Positions 1-8,105 are shown, counted from the first letter of the stretch. The stretch is 64,000 nt of DNA from Kitasatospora sp. CB01950 (GCF_001905465.1 NZ_LISX01000001.1:420419-484418), one strand, 5' to 3'. The notes: generated from the letters alone by a model not told the origin. Made by a program: numbers and translations.

Positions 1-414
1 ATCAGTCCCTCGGGGATCGCGTCGTTCAGAGCGGTCCGGAGCGTGGCGCGGGCGGACCAGGGCTTCGCCGGCCGCCTGGTCGAGTGGACCGCCCGAATCC
101 TCGGCCGCGACCTGGACATCGTCCGCAAGGCCCCCGACCAGCGAGGCTTCCAGGCCCGGCCCAAGCGCTGGGCGATCGAGCGGACGTTCTCGTGGCTCAC
201 GGCCCACCGCCGCCTCGCCCGCGACTACGAGAGCAGCCCGGCCCACTCCGAGACCATGATCCGCTGGGCGATGATCGGCATCATGGTTCGCCGACTCACC
301 CGAGGCCGCCCCGCCACCAGACAAGGCCCACGACCGCTTTCACCCACCGATCCATTAGATCTCAAACACGGTCTGATTGGGCGTTTCACCCGTAGTCGGG
401 ATGGTTCATCCTGA
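1..414 (+). pseudogene. IS5-family transposase, C-terminal remnant
   Basis: The reading frame is open from the first base of the window, so the gene is cut by the window edge or truncated further left. It carries the last third of an IS5-type DDE transposase: an ADQGFAG segment, then RWAIERTFSWL with the catalytic Glu, then HRRLARDYE. This is closely related to, but clearly different from, the complete transposase at 609-1448. Homology stops near residue 90; the frame then runs through non-homologous DNA into the left inverted repeat of the next element and ends at 414. I read it as an old IS end interrupted by the later IS insertion. Confidence 0.7.
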
Positions 415-1475
415 TTTCCGGGGAGCTCGGGCTGCTGTCGTTCGGTGACGCTTGGGGGCCTGGTGACAGGAGTGCCACTGCTGCGCCTATGTCCGCCGGA
501 ACTGCGCGATTCCTCCTGTCTCATCCCAAGAAGTCGAGCCCACTGGCTTTTGTCTCTCGGGTACCGCGAGTCCTGGGCAGCGCGGCAATCCCGCAGTATG
601 CCGTTGTCATGACGGATCGTCGACCGTATCCGAGTGACCTGTCCGACGCCCGCTGGGCCCTGGTCGAGCCCACCCTCACTGCCTGGCGTCGGGCCCGCAC
701 CGAGCGGGCCCTCGCGTTCGGCCGGCCGCCCGAGCACGAGTTGCGCGACCTGCTGGACGCGGTCCTCTACGTCGACCGCACCGGAATTCCCTGGCGCTAC
801 CTCCCGCACGACCACCCGCCATGGGAAACCGTCTACGCCTACTTCGCCCGATGGCAGAAGGAGGGGGTGTTCGAGCAGCTCAACGGCCTTCTACGGCGGC
901 TGGTTCGCACCGCCGAGGGCCGCGCTCCGGAGCCGACGGCCTGCATCATCGACTCCCAGAGCGTGAAGACCTCCACGAACGTCCCCACCTCCTCGCAGGG
1001 CGTCGACGCCGGCAAGAAGATCGTGGGCAGGAAGCGGAACATCGTCACCGACACGATCGGCCTGCTGCTGATGGTCCTGGTCACCGCCGCGAGCGTGCAG
1101 GACGGCACCGCCGGCCGACAGCTGCTGACCGCGGTCGCCACCGAGCACCCCGCCGTCCGCAAGGCCTGGACGGACATGGGCTACAAGAACGCCGTCGTCG
1201 AACACGGCGCCATCCTCGGCATCGACGTCGAGATCGTCCGCCGCGACCCCGCCACCAGGGGATTCGTCGTCCAGCCCCGTCGCTGGGTCGTCGAACGCAC
1301 CTTCGGCTGGCTCATGAACCACCGTCGTCTCGCCCGCGACTACGAAGCCCTCCCGGCCCGTTCAGAAGCCATGGTCCACGTCGCGATGATCAGCCTCATG
1401 ACCCGCCGACTCACCGGCGAGAACACCCACACCTGGCGCGGAACCTGACCATCAGAATCCGGGGTGAAACGCCCA
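378..1475 (+). mobile_element. IS5-type insertion sequence, apparently complete
   Basis: A 14-bp perfect inverted repeat (TGGGCGTTTCACCC at 378-391, its complement at 1462-1475) brackets a single transposase gene, giving an element of about 1.1 kb, normal for IS5-type elements. The repeat is not strictly terminal-tested: I see no convincing target duplication outside it, so the exact ends could differ by a few bases. The left end sits inside the tail of an older IS5 remnant. Confidence 0.65.
609..1448 (+). CDS. IS5-family DDE transposase
   Basis: 279-residue transposase that would catalyse cut-and-paste movement of the surrounding element. The N-terminal part matches the DUF4096-type domain of IS5/IS4 transposases (YPSDLSDARWALVEPTL, IPWRYLP, WETVYAYFARW). 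The DDE residues are visible in IIDSQSVK (about residue 115), AWTDMGYKN and RWVVERTFGWL. The ATG at 609 is preferred over the upstream in-frame start at 489, because the 40 extra residues have no family resemblance and lie in the IS leader. The gene is intact, with no frameshift, so the element could still be active. It is a near relative of the fragment at 1-414. Confidence 0.88.
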   Translation: MTDRRPYPSDLSDARWALVEPTLTAWRRARTERALAFGRPPEHELRDLLDAVLYVDRTGIPWRYLPHDHPPWETVYAYFARWQKEGVFEQLNGLLRRLVRTAEGRAPEPTACIIDSQSVKTSTNVPTSSQGVDAGKKIVGRKRNIVTDTIGLLLMVLVTAASVQDGTAGRQLLTAVATEHPAVRKAWTDMGYKNAVVEHGAILGIDVEIVRRDPATRGFVVQPRRWVVERTFGWLMNHRRLARDYEALPARSEAMVHVAMISLMTRRLTGENTHTWRGT

Positions 1476-1697
1476 GTGAGGGCCAAGAGCACGACTCCGC
1501 CGGACCAGCTTTCGGCACTCTTCAAGCACTACATGCGGGCGTACATGGCCCAGCCTTCGGAGGCCGAAGCAAACGCCGTCAAGGCCGTGCAGCATTCGGT
1601 CTCCGCAGGCGGCACCGAATGGATCACGAATAGGAAGGCGCTAGCCCACGTCATGGCCACCCACCTGACGATCTGGCCGGCAGGCAGCGGGAATTGA
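1476..1697 (+). pseudogene. Gene remnant abutting the IS right end
   Basis: A 73-codon open frame begins with GTG exactly at the right inverted repeat of the IS5 element. It continues as a plausible soluble helical peptide (LSALFKHYMRAYMAQPSEAEANAVKAV) ending in WPAGSGN. I do not recognise the family. The frame starting at the IS boundary and the lack of a ribosome binding site suggest the 3' end of a gene whose front was removed or displaced by the insertion. It could also be a short hypothetical gene. Confidence 0.35.
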
Positions 1698-1944
1698 CGT
1701 GGGTTCGAGTAGGCCCGTGGATCACGAGGCAACGCTCTGACCAGGTGCAGTCCCATCAATCGATTGGACTGCACCGTCACCAGTAGAAATCCCTTGACGC
1801 CACCGTAATTGCTTGGGTTGAGCCGGACGTTGCCATCCGCTTCGGTCCTGTGGGAACTTTAGTTAGCAGTGTGGCCGGGGTAAGCAGCCACAGTCCCGCC
1901 TCGTGCTGCGGGAACCCCACCCTGGCACCACCAGTATGGAGTGG
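1698..1944. other. Intergenic stretch with hairpin and one copy of a direct repeat
   Basis: No gene is seen here. It holds one copy of a 27-bp imperfect repeat (1716-1742) and directly after it a perfect 10-bp inverted repeat (GGTGCAGTCC at 1744-1753, complement at 1766-1775). The hairpin lies between the converging remnant and the restriction gene and could act as a terminator, although no T-run follows. Confidence 0.5.
1716..1742. repeat. Imperfect direct repeat, left copy flanking the R-M cassette
   Basis: CGTGGATCACG, two variable bases, GCAACG, two variable bases, then CTGACC. It matches 23 of 27 positions with 4767-4793; similarity extends more weakly leftwards. The two copies bracket the whole restriction-modification cassette. 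Confidence 0.5.
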
Positions 1945-2844
1945 CTACTCGGAAGGGTGCCACTTCGGAAAGAGAGCGCCATCTGGCTGCGAGGATTCCA
2001 AAAGAGGTGCCGTGGCCTTAGCGAGGATGGCGGACTGCTCGACAATCCGTGGCCACTCTGTCAGCACTTCGCTGCCTATTACGAGCTCATCAAGCAGGCC
2101 AGAGTAGAGCAAGTCAACAGCTCGTCGGAGATCAGACTGTCGGCTACTCCATTGATGCCGCCCATCCATGATCGCATAGTGATTCACGTGGATGCCGAAC
2201 TCGTCTTCGAACCTTCGCAACTCAAGGCCGACCAGGTGGAGCTCGTAGATTGCATCGGACATTTTGGAGCCGCCGCCGGTTTTCCCCCAGTACTCCTTGA
2301 TTTCCCAGAGTGCGACCGGATTTAGCAGGTCGGGGAGGGCGCCATCGAGCCTTCGAGGTGAAACCCAGATGTGCTTATCAGAGACGATTGCGGCCCGGCT
2401 CTGAGGGTCCGTATTTACGGGAATTTCAGCCCTTTGGCACTCTTGGTATACGACGGCGTCGACCGTGTTGACCAAGACCTTCGGGGAACTGTGGTAACCG
2501 TCGAGCTTCACTCCGTAGCTCTGTAGAACCTGGTCCGAGAGCAGCGAGTAATCAGCGACTGCCTGCTCCTCTGTGCGCATTAGGGCGAGAGCTTCCTCGG
2601 CCACTTCGCGGCGCTTGCTCCAATAGTCTGACAGCATTTCCGTCATGCCGCTATTGGCGTCGAGGTAGTTAATGAGGCCGACGGCAGCGCGCGTTCCAGC
2701 AGACCTTAGAACCGATTTGATTTCGGATGGGCTGATGTGTGATGCGTACTTACGCTTAGTGGCCGGCTGATCTGCGAGCATTCGCACGGCATGCCAGAAC
2801 GGGTCATCCCAGCGCGCGGAGGCGAATCCCGGTTCGCGTTTCAT
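1945..2844 (-). CDS. Putative type II restriction endonuclease (PD-(D/E)XK fold)
   Basis: 299-residue protein. Residues 171-183 read PD-x8-E-I-K (PDLLNPVALWEIKEYW), the layout of a PD-(D/E)XK nuclease active site, with Asp172, Glu181 and Lys183 as candidate metal/catalytic residues. The start ATG overlaps the stop of the HTH controller gene by four bases (ATGA), and a Dam-like methyltransferase gene diverges upstream. That is the standard layout of a controller-regulated type II restriction system, and it is the main reason for the functional call, because I cannot place the sequence in a named restriction family. It would cut DNA lacking the partner methylation, possibly at a GATC-like site. 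Base composition is AT-richer than in neighbouring genes, indicating transfer. Confidence 0.65.
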   Translation of the reverse strand: MKREPGFASARWDDPFWHAVRMLADQPATKRKYASHISPSEIKSVLRSAGTRAAVGLINYLDANSGMTEMLSDYWSKRREVAEEALALMRTEEQAVADYSLLSDQVLQSYGVKLDGYHSSPKVLVNTVDAVVYQECQRAEIPVNTDPQSRAAIVSDKHIWVSPRRLDGALPDLLNPVALWEIKEYWGKTGGGSKMSDAIYELHLVGLELRRFEDEFGIHVNHYAIMDGRHQWSSRQSDLRRAVDLLYSGLLDELVIGSEVLTEWPRIVEQSAILAKATAPLLESSQPDGALFPKWHPSE

Positions 2845-3074
2845 TTACCTTCACTCTCGTCATCGCTCAGCAGGTACCAGGGGCTGACCCCGAGAGCATG
2901 TGCGAGGCGAGAGATGTTGATCAGGCTGATGTTGCGCTCCCCACGCTCCACGCTGCCGACGTAGGTGCGGTGAAGCTGAGCAGCATCCGCCAGGGCCTCT
3001 TGCGACAGCCCTGCTGCCTCTCGAAGCGCCCTGACCCTGATGCCGAACTTGACCAAGACCGCACGATCATCCAC
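2841..3074 (-). CDS. HTH (XRE/Cro) controller protein of the R-M system
   Basis: 77-residue protein that is almost entirely one helix-turn-helix domain: LREAAGLSQEALADAAQLHRTYVGSVERGERNISL, followed by HALGVSPWYLL. This is the size and architecture of restriction-modification C proteins, which delay restriction expression until methylation is established. The start is GTG at 3074. Its stop overlaps the nuclease ATG, so both proteins come from one message. Only about 20-30 bp separate it from the divergent methylase start, so any operator it binds must overlap both promoters. Confidence 0.75.
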   Translation of the reverse strand: MDDRAVLVKFGIRVRALREAAGLSQEALADAAQLHRTYVGSVERGERNISLINISRLAHALGVSPWYLLSDDESEGK

Positions 3075-3082
3075 GAAACAGG

Positions 3083-3118
3083 TACACTGCCCGGCGTGAC
3101 GACAATGGGTCTACAGAC
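3083..3118 (+). promoter_or_regulatory. Compact divergent promoter/operator of the R-M system
   Basis: A -10-like TACACT (3083-3088) lies seven bases before an in-frame GTG at 3096, which fits a leaderless methylase transcript. A small inverted repeat, GTCT-AC-AGAC, sits at 3109-3118 and could be a controller half-operator. The promoter of the leftward controller/nuclease gene must lie in the same few tens of bases. Confidence 0.35.
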
Positions 3119-3980
3119 TATGAGTAGCATCCGCTACGGCGACGGTCGCTCCTTCCTGAAGTGGGCGGGTGGCAAAACTCGGTATGCGGATCAGTTGGTA
3201 TCTATCGCCCCTAAGTTCGATGGGCGATACTTTGAGCCTTTCATGGGTAGCGCAGCAGTCTTCTTTGAATTGGCGCCAGCTAAGGCTTCTCTATCTGACG
3301 CCAATCGGGAGTTGGTGGTCTGTTTCAAGCAGGTCGCCGAGAATCCGGAGAAAGTTCTCGCCCTTCTGGATGAGATGCCGAATACGCGCGAATTCTACAA
3401 CCAGGAGCGGGCTCGTGATGTCGCGGGCATGTCGGATCTGGAGCGTGCGGCGCGCGTCATCTACTTGAACAAGACTGGATTTAGAGGCCTTTGGCGCGTA
3501 AATCGCAAGGGTGGATTTAACGTTCCCTATGGTGAATATGATCGACCCTACTACAATCGAAGCGTTTTTATGGCTGCATCGCGGGCGCTTCAGGGCGTAG
3601 AAATCCAGCATCGCGACTTCACTGCTGCTCTCGCTGAGGCGAAGGCTGGTGACTGGGTCTACCTTGACCCGCCCTACATTCCGCTTGGCGGCTGGTCTGA
3701 CTTTAAGCGGTACACGGCTGAGCAGTTCGGGGAGGAGGATCAGCATAGATTGGCCGTGGCGATGCGCGAGGCTGGGAGTCGCGGTGTCTTTGTGACGATG
3801 ACGAATAGCGCAACACCCTTGACCGAGGAGATCTTCGCCGAATTTAACGTGATGCGCATGGCTACGCGCCGGGACATTAATTTGCAGGCGAAGAGCAGGG
3901 GGAGTTGGGACCTCGTATTTACGAATTACGAGATCCCGAGTGTCGGTGGTGAAGGGGCGGAGGAGCCAGCTCTCTTTTAG
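3105..3980 (+). CDS. Dam-like DNA adenine-N6 methyltransferase (D12 class)
   Basis: About 291 residues from the ATG at 3105; in-frame GTG 3096 and ATG 3120 are alternatives, and the GTG may start a leaderless mRNA. FLKWAGGKTRY (17-27) is the AdoMet-binding motif I and DPPY (188-191) is catalytic motif IV of the D12/Dam family. FEPFMGSAAVFFEL and LNKTGFRGLWRVN are also typical. It should methylate adenine in a short palindrome (GATC is the commonest target of this family; the site cannot be read from sequence) and protect the host against the divergent nuclease. Codon use is markedly less GC-biased than in the rest of the window, supporting recent acquisition. Confidence 0.9.
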   Translation: MGLQTMSSIRYGDGRSFLKWAGGKTRYADQLVSIAPKFDGRYFEPFMGSAAVFFELAPAKASLSDANRELVVCFKQVAENPEKVLALLDEMPNTREFYNQERARDVAGMSDLERAARVIYLNKTGFRGLWRVNRKGGFNVPYGEYDRPYYNRSVFMAASRALQGVEIQHRDFTAALAEAKAGDWVYLDPPYIPLGGWSDFKRYTAEQFGEEDQHRLAVAMREAGSRGVFVTMTNSATPLTEEIFAEFNVMRMATRRDINLQAKSRGSWDLVFTNYEIPSVGGEGAEEPALF

Positions 3981-4845
3981 CCGCTGCCCGGTCATGTGCA
4001 GTCGACTGGCCTGGGTCTGCTTTGGGCCCAATCGGGTGGCCCGGACGTGACCGGAGCCGATTACCGCCCGGGACCAGTCGAGCGGCTCGGCGGATCGAAG
4101 CTTGCTCAACAGGACGGCGTGGACTGGTACGCGCGGCCTTGGCCCAAACTGCCGCCTACCGTCAGCAGGTTGTGTCCGAGCTGCGAGTTCCTGGGGAGGT
4201 TCCCCCCCACTGGATGTCGGTGCGCAGCACAACACGTTCGATCACCCGAGTATGTTCGCCGCGGTCCGTGGGCGAGGCACCACTTTGGCGCCCACCAACG
4301 AGCCGTAAGGCTAACGCTCATGTCAGTAGCAGCTTCTGTTGGGGCCATCTTTAAGGTGACCCGTCGCTGGGATGGGTCAGGGCGGGCGGGCAGTACCGCC
4401 GCCCAGCTGCAGTGTGACCACGGAGCGGGAAGGCCGAGCTGCGTGAAGTGATCGCGAGCTCACACCGCCACCTTGCTGTGCCCCTGTTTGAACCCTCCGC
4501 GTTGCCTACTTTCGTGTGCTCTTCAGGCGCCTCAAGCCCCTCGCGCTCGGTCTCGTAGCTTGCCAATGCCCGGTGCGCTTGCTCGACCGATGTATAGGGC
4601 TTGGTAGTTCGTTGCCAGGGTGCCGCTGTCGGCGGGTCGATCCTGCGGGCCGTGATTTCTTTGGTCTGGCGGTTCGTCGCCAGGGGCCCTGGGCGAGCTG
4701 GCCGGAGGCTCATTTGCGTGAGCGATGCGTGAGCGGACGGGGCAGCACGTGCCGGTTCGGGGGGATCGTGGATCACGGCGCAACGTCCTGACCTGCGGGT
4801 TCATCACCATGTGATCGATGGCAGCAGCAACCAACGTGATCGCTC
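3981..4845. other. Gene-less stretch between R-M cassette and tRNA half
   Basis: About 860 bases in which no frame on either strand looks like a convincing gene: short overlapping frames, no ribosome binding sites, uneven composition. It ends with the second copy of the 27-bp direct repeat (4767-4793). Because it abuts a tRNA attachment-site half, it may hold the decayed remains of an integrase or other island genes, but I could not identify any. Confidence 0.5.
4767..4793. repeat. Imperfect direct repeat, right copy flanking the R-M cassette
   Basis: Same-orientation partner of 1716-1742 with 23 of 27 identities. It is followed, like the left copy, by a segment containing a CCAT...ATCGAT...GG motif. 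Confidence 0.5.
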
Positions 4846-4850
4846 GCGGG

Positions 4851-4894
4851 CTCGTAATGCGTAGGTCATGGGTTCGAATCCCATAGGCGGTTCA
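4851..4894 (+). tRNA. 3' half of tRNA-Thr(CGT), likely att site
   Basis: Reading rightwards: anticodon loop CTCGTAA (anticodon CGT), 3' anticodon stem, variable loop, a perfect T arm (ATGGG-TTCGAAT-CCCAT, 4868-4884), 3' acceptor strand AGGCGGT (4885-4891) and discriminator. The D arm, 5' acceptor strand and a properly pairing 5' anticodon stem are absent, so this is not a functional tRNA. Actinomycete integrases recombine into just this 3' part of tRNA genes, leaving a half copy at one end of the element. The intact gene should lie at the other end, outside the window. Confidence 0.75.
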
Positions 4895-4897
4895 ATG

Positions 4898-4936
4898 AAG
4901 GCCCAGGTCAGATAGTCACTGACCTGGGCCTTTTTT
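4898..4936 (+). terminator. Intrinsic terminator behind the tRNA half
   Basis: Perfect 14-bp stem (AAGGCCCAGGTCAG at 4898-4911, complement at 4919-4932), 7-base loop and a run of Ts. It is probably the original terminator of the tRNA-Thr gene, kept with the attachment site. Confidence 0.88.
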
Positions 4937-4951
4937 GTTTCCGCGAATTCC

Positions 4952-6781
4952 CCTGAGCTTGACTCTGTCGGGGATCTTGGTGTTCGACTGCAGGTGATCA
5001 TGGTGGCGCGCCAGTCTCGCGGGTGTACGTGCCTGTGAGATTCCCGAGGAGTGCAGATGTCGGTCCGTCGCCGTCCGGGTGGCAAGGTCCCGGTGTTGAC
5101 GGTGCGGATGGCGAGGGCCAGCAAGCTCGGTGATACGACGGCGATGTGGGTGCGGGACCGGCTCGACGGCCTGTGGCGGGACGAGGACTTCGCGGACTGG
5201 TACCCGCGCGACGGGCGCCCGGGCTCTCGCCCGCGCAGCCGGCCACGGTGAGCGTGCTGCAGTTCCTGCTGGGCCTGTCCGACCGCGACGCCGCCGAGGC
5301 CGTGCGCTGCCGGATCGACTTCAAGTACGCGCTCGGCCTCGAACTCGACGATCCGGGCTTCCGCCACAGCGTGCTGACCGACTTCCGCGACCGCCCGGTG
5401 CGGGAGGACAGGGCGGACCGCCTCCTCGACCTCGCCCTGGCCCGGCTTGAGGACACCGGGCTGGTTCGTGAGCGCACTACTCGGCGCACCGACTCCACCC
5501 ACGTCCTGGCCGCCGTGCGCGACCTGACCCGCCTCGAGCTGGTCACCGAGGCCGTACGTGCGGCCTCGGAGGAACTCGCCCGCACCGCCGGCCACGCGCT
5601 GGACGGCCTGGTCGGCCATGACTGGGGCCGCCGCTACGGCCGCCCGGTGCGCCTGGGCAGGAACCCCACGCGGCCCAGGACCCGGATCAACAACACCGGC
5701 GAAGACGCCCGCCACCTGCTCGAACACCTCATCCGCAACCACCCGTCCCTGCTTGCAGGCCCTCAAGTTCAGGTCCTGCGACAGATTCTGGTGCAGAACT
5801 GCTTCTGGGACCCCGCCGGGCGCCTGCGCTGGCGCGACGAGGACGACGGCAGCGGCCTGCCGCCCTCGGCGCACCGGATCGTCTCGCCCTACGACCCGCC
5901 GGTCCGCTACGCACGCCGCGGCCAGGCCACCCGTTGGACGGGGTTCCTCGCGCACGTGACCGAGACCTGCTCCACGACGGCCCCAACGTCATCACAGATG
6001 TGGCCACCATGCCCGCCACCAGCTCCGACACCGAGGTCCTGCCCGGCGTCCACACTCGGTTGGAGCGCCGGAGCCTGCTGCCCGACCAGCACCTGGTCGA
6101 CGGCGGCTACACCTCCCTGCCCCACCTGGAACAGGCGACACGCGAACACCGTGTCACCGTCCTCGGACCTCTGCCGGGCAACCCCACCCGCCAGCACCGC
6201 CGCGGCGAGGGCTTCGCACGCGACGACTTCCGCATCGACTTCGACCGCAAGGAGGTCACCTGCCCGCAGGGACAGACCAGCGCCGGCCGGCACGGCCCCC
6301 ACCCGACCTCCTCACCGACCGCAGCCCCGCTGATCGTCGCCCGCTTCACCAAGAACCAGTGCCAGCCCTGCCCGGTCCGGGCCAAGTGCACCAGCTCCCG
6401 CGACTCCCACCGCACCGTGGGCTTCCCGCCGCACGAGCTGCTCGAACTCCAGCAGCGCAACCGCGCCGACCAGCAGGACCCGGCCTGGCACAAACGGTAT
6501 GCGGTCCGTTCCGGCATCGAGGGCACCATCTGCGAGTTCGCCCACGGCCGTGGCCACGGCATGCGCCGCTGCCGCTACTGCGGACAGCCCAAGGCGTACC
6601 TGCAACGCGTGCTCACCGCCATCGCCGTCGACATCGAACGCCTCAGGCGAAGGCGCGCTCCCGCGACCGCCGACAGCCTTCCAGGACCACCTCGACCAGC
6701 AGGGCATCCCACGCCTACGTTCCTGGCGAGCCGTCAGCTGACGCAGCAGCGACCAAGATCCCCGACAGAGTCAAGCTGAGG
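4952..6781 (+). mobile_element. IS1182-type insertion sequence, complete ends
   Basis: 30-bp inverted repeats with a single mismatch (4952-4981 and 6752-6781) enclose one frameshifted transposase, total 1.83 kb. No clear target duplication is visible. It inserted just behind the tRNA terminator, within 20 bases of the island edge. Confidence 0.85.
5057..6779 (+). pseudogene. IS1182-family transposase, two frameshifts
   Basis: Homology to IS1182-type transposases moves through three frames. Residues up to GRPG (about 5220) are in the frame of ATG 5057, which follows a GAGGAG ribosome site. From LSPAQPATVSVLQFLLG to about 5965 it is in the -1 frame, and from DGPNVITDV onward in a third. The first break is explained by loss of one G in a CCCGGGG run near 5221. 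Landmarks remain: TDSTHVLAA with the first Asp, HLVDGGYTS with the second, a Cys-rich [10 protein letters not shown] segment, and RSGIEGTI near the catalytic Glu. Without programmed frameshifting at both sites the protein is dead. Confidence 0.85.
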
Positions 6782-6859
6782 TGGCGGCCCGCCATGACGG
6801 GAGGCGGGTGCGGCCAAACTCCGTGGCTCGTCGGTGGGTTGCCTGGGCCTCGTGTCCAA

Positions 6860-6888
6860 GGGTTCTGCCCCGGAGTGGGGCAGAACCC
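6860..6888 (-). terminator. Terminator of the PASTA/sigma operon
   Basis: Perfect 12-bp stem GGGTTCTGCCCC / complement with a 5-base loop, about 20 bases past the PASTA gene stop. There is no strong T-run, as is usual in streptomycetes. Confidence 0.75.
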
Positions 6889-6909
6889 GAAGGTTGATCA
6901 CAGGAACAC

Positions 6910-7512
6910 TCAGGGCTTCCCCTTCGAGATGAAGAGGGCGATGGTGGAGTCCGGGGCGACGGTGGTGCCGGGCTGGGGTTCTGTGTTGATGACGGCTCCG
7001 GTCGGGGTGTTCCAGTCGGTGAAGGTCTGGATGTGTCCGATTTTCAGGCCGGCTTCTGTGAGGGTCTTTTCGGCTTGGTCCTGGGGCATGCCGAGCACGG
7101 GGGGGACGGTGATCGAGGCGTCGTGCGGGCCCGGTTCGGTGTGGGTGCCGGGCGACGGGGTTCCGCTTCCCATCGTGGTGCCGGGGGATGCGGTGCCGGC
7201 GGTGGGTGATGGGGTGTTCGGGGCGGCGGTGGCGGTCGTGGCGGCGGCGGTGTGGTCGGTCGGGTGGTCGGTGCCGTGCAGGGCGAAGGCCGTGCCGGCG
7301 GTGAGCACGATGACGGCGGCCGAGGCGGAGAGGGCGGCGAGGCCGCGCCGGCGGCGGGTGCGGGTGCGGTGCAGGATGGCGGTGCCGTCGAAGGCGGGGG
7401 GGTGTGCGTCGTTCGCGAAGTCGTCCATGGCCCGGAGCAGTGCCTCTCTGAAGTCGGGGCCCGGCACGGTGCTGTGGTGACCGGTCTGGTCGTCGGGCGG
7501 GAACGGGGTCAT
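6910..7512 (-). CDS. Membrane-anchored single-PASTA protein
   Basis: 200 residues. A cytoplasmic N-terminus (1-55) ends in a basic stretch RTRTRRRR, followed by one membrane span (about 58-78) and a Thr/Pro/Ala-rich extracytoplasmic linker (80-132). One PASTA domain follows (134-200: ITVPPVLGMPQDQAEKTLTEAG...PGTTVAPDSTI). PASTA domains bind muropeptides or beta-lactam-like ligands. The ATG overlaps the sigma-factor stop (TGATG), so the two are translationally coupled. In this position one expects an anti-sigma factor. The N-terminus has no recognisable zinc-binding anti-sigma motif, so sigma control by a PASTA sensor is an inference from context. Confidence 0.82.
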   Translation of the reverse strand: MTPFPPDDQTGHHSTVPGPDFREALLRAMDDFANDAHPPAFDGTAILHRTRTRRRRGLAALSASAAVIVLTAGTAFALHGTDHPTDHTAAATTATAAPNTPSPTAGTASPGTTMGSGTPSPGTHTEPGPHDASITVPPVLGMPQDQAEKTLTEAGLKIGHIQTFTDWNTPTGAVINTEPQPGTTVAPDSTIALFISKGKP

Positions 7513-8105
7513 CACGCACCTTCGAACTGGGGCAGTGGGGCGGTCCGGCGGCCGTCCGGTGTGGGCGGGGGCTGTTCGGGCTGGGGCTGTTCGGGCTGAG
7601 GGACTGCGGTGCGCAGTCTGGCCAGCCCGCGGGCGAGTTGCGAGCGCACGGAGCCGGCAGAGATCCGGAGCGTCTCGGCGATCTCGCGGTCCTCCATGTC
7701 GTGGAGGTAGTGCAGCACCACGACGGTGCGCATCCCGATCGGCAGGGCGTGGAGTGCCTGCACCAGTTCGTCGCGGAGATCCACCAGCCGGTACGGGTCG
7801 CGGGGGTCGGCGCGCTCCACCTCGTGCGAACGCGTGCCCATCCGGCGGAGGTTGCGCCACCGGTCGTTGGCCAGGTTCACCACGATCCGGCGGACGTACG
7901 CCTCCGGCGAGTCCGCGACGGCGACCCGGTTCCAGTGGCGGCACGCCTTCTCCAGGGCCTCCTGCAACAGGTCCTCCGCGCTCTCCTGACTTCCGGTCAG
8001 GACATAGGCGGTCCGGAACAGCGCCGCCGAACGCTGCTGGACGAACTCGACGAAGTCGATCCTCCGGGGGTCCTCGCCGCGCCTGTCCAGCCTCACCAGC
8101 CGCAT
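7512..8105 (-). CDS. ECF sigma factor, SigE-like group
   Basis: 197 residues from ATG 8105; the open frame extends further upstream but with no resemblance. Region 2 is VQQRSAALFRTAYVLTGSQESAEDLLQEALEKACRHW in outline; region 4 is ALPIGMRTVVVLHYLHDMEDREIAETL followed by SAGSVRSQLARGLARLR. The C-terminal tail is Pro/Gln-rich, with a PQPEQ repeat. It would direct RNA polymerase to a small stress or envelope regulon. The coupled membrane PASTA protein is the obvious candidate partner and suggests a cell-wall signal. The divergent biosynthetic operon starts 265 bp away but nothing shows that this sigma factor drives it. Confidence 0.85.
   Translation of the reverse strand: MRLVRLDRRGEDPRRIDFVEFVQQRSAALFRTAYVLTGSQESAEDLLQEALEKACRHWNRVAVADSPEAYVRRIVVNLANDRWRNLRRMGTRSHEVERADPRDPYRLVDLRDELVQALHALPIGMRTVVVLHYLHDMEDREIAETLRISAGSVRSQLARGLARLRTAVPQPEQPQPEQPPPTPDGRRTAPLPQFEGA

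Noticed and set aside
225-815. 196-residue minus-strand frame across the IS5 left end
   Set aside because: It spans an IS boundary and is antisense to two transposases; no ribosome site or domain.
4351-4776. 141-residue minus-strand frame near the att site, considered as an integrase remnant
   Set aside because: I could not find the conserved R-H-R-Y residues or any ordered similarity; composition is not convincing.
4804-5955. 383-residue minus-strand frame through the tRNA half, including MGFEPMTYALRA
   Set aside because: This peptide is a familiar artefact of translating tRNA 3' ends and terminators; the rest of the frame is antisense to the IS1182 transposase.
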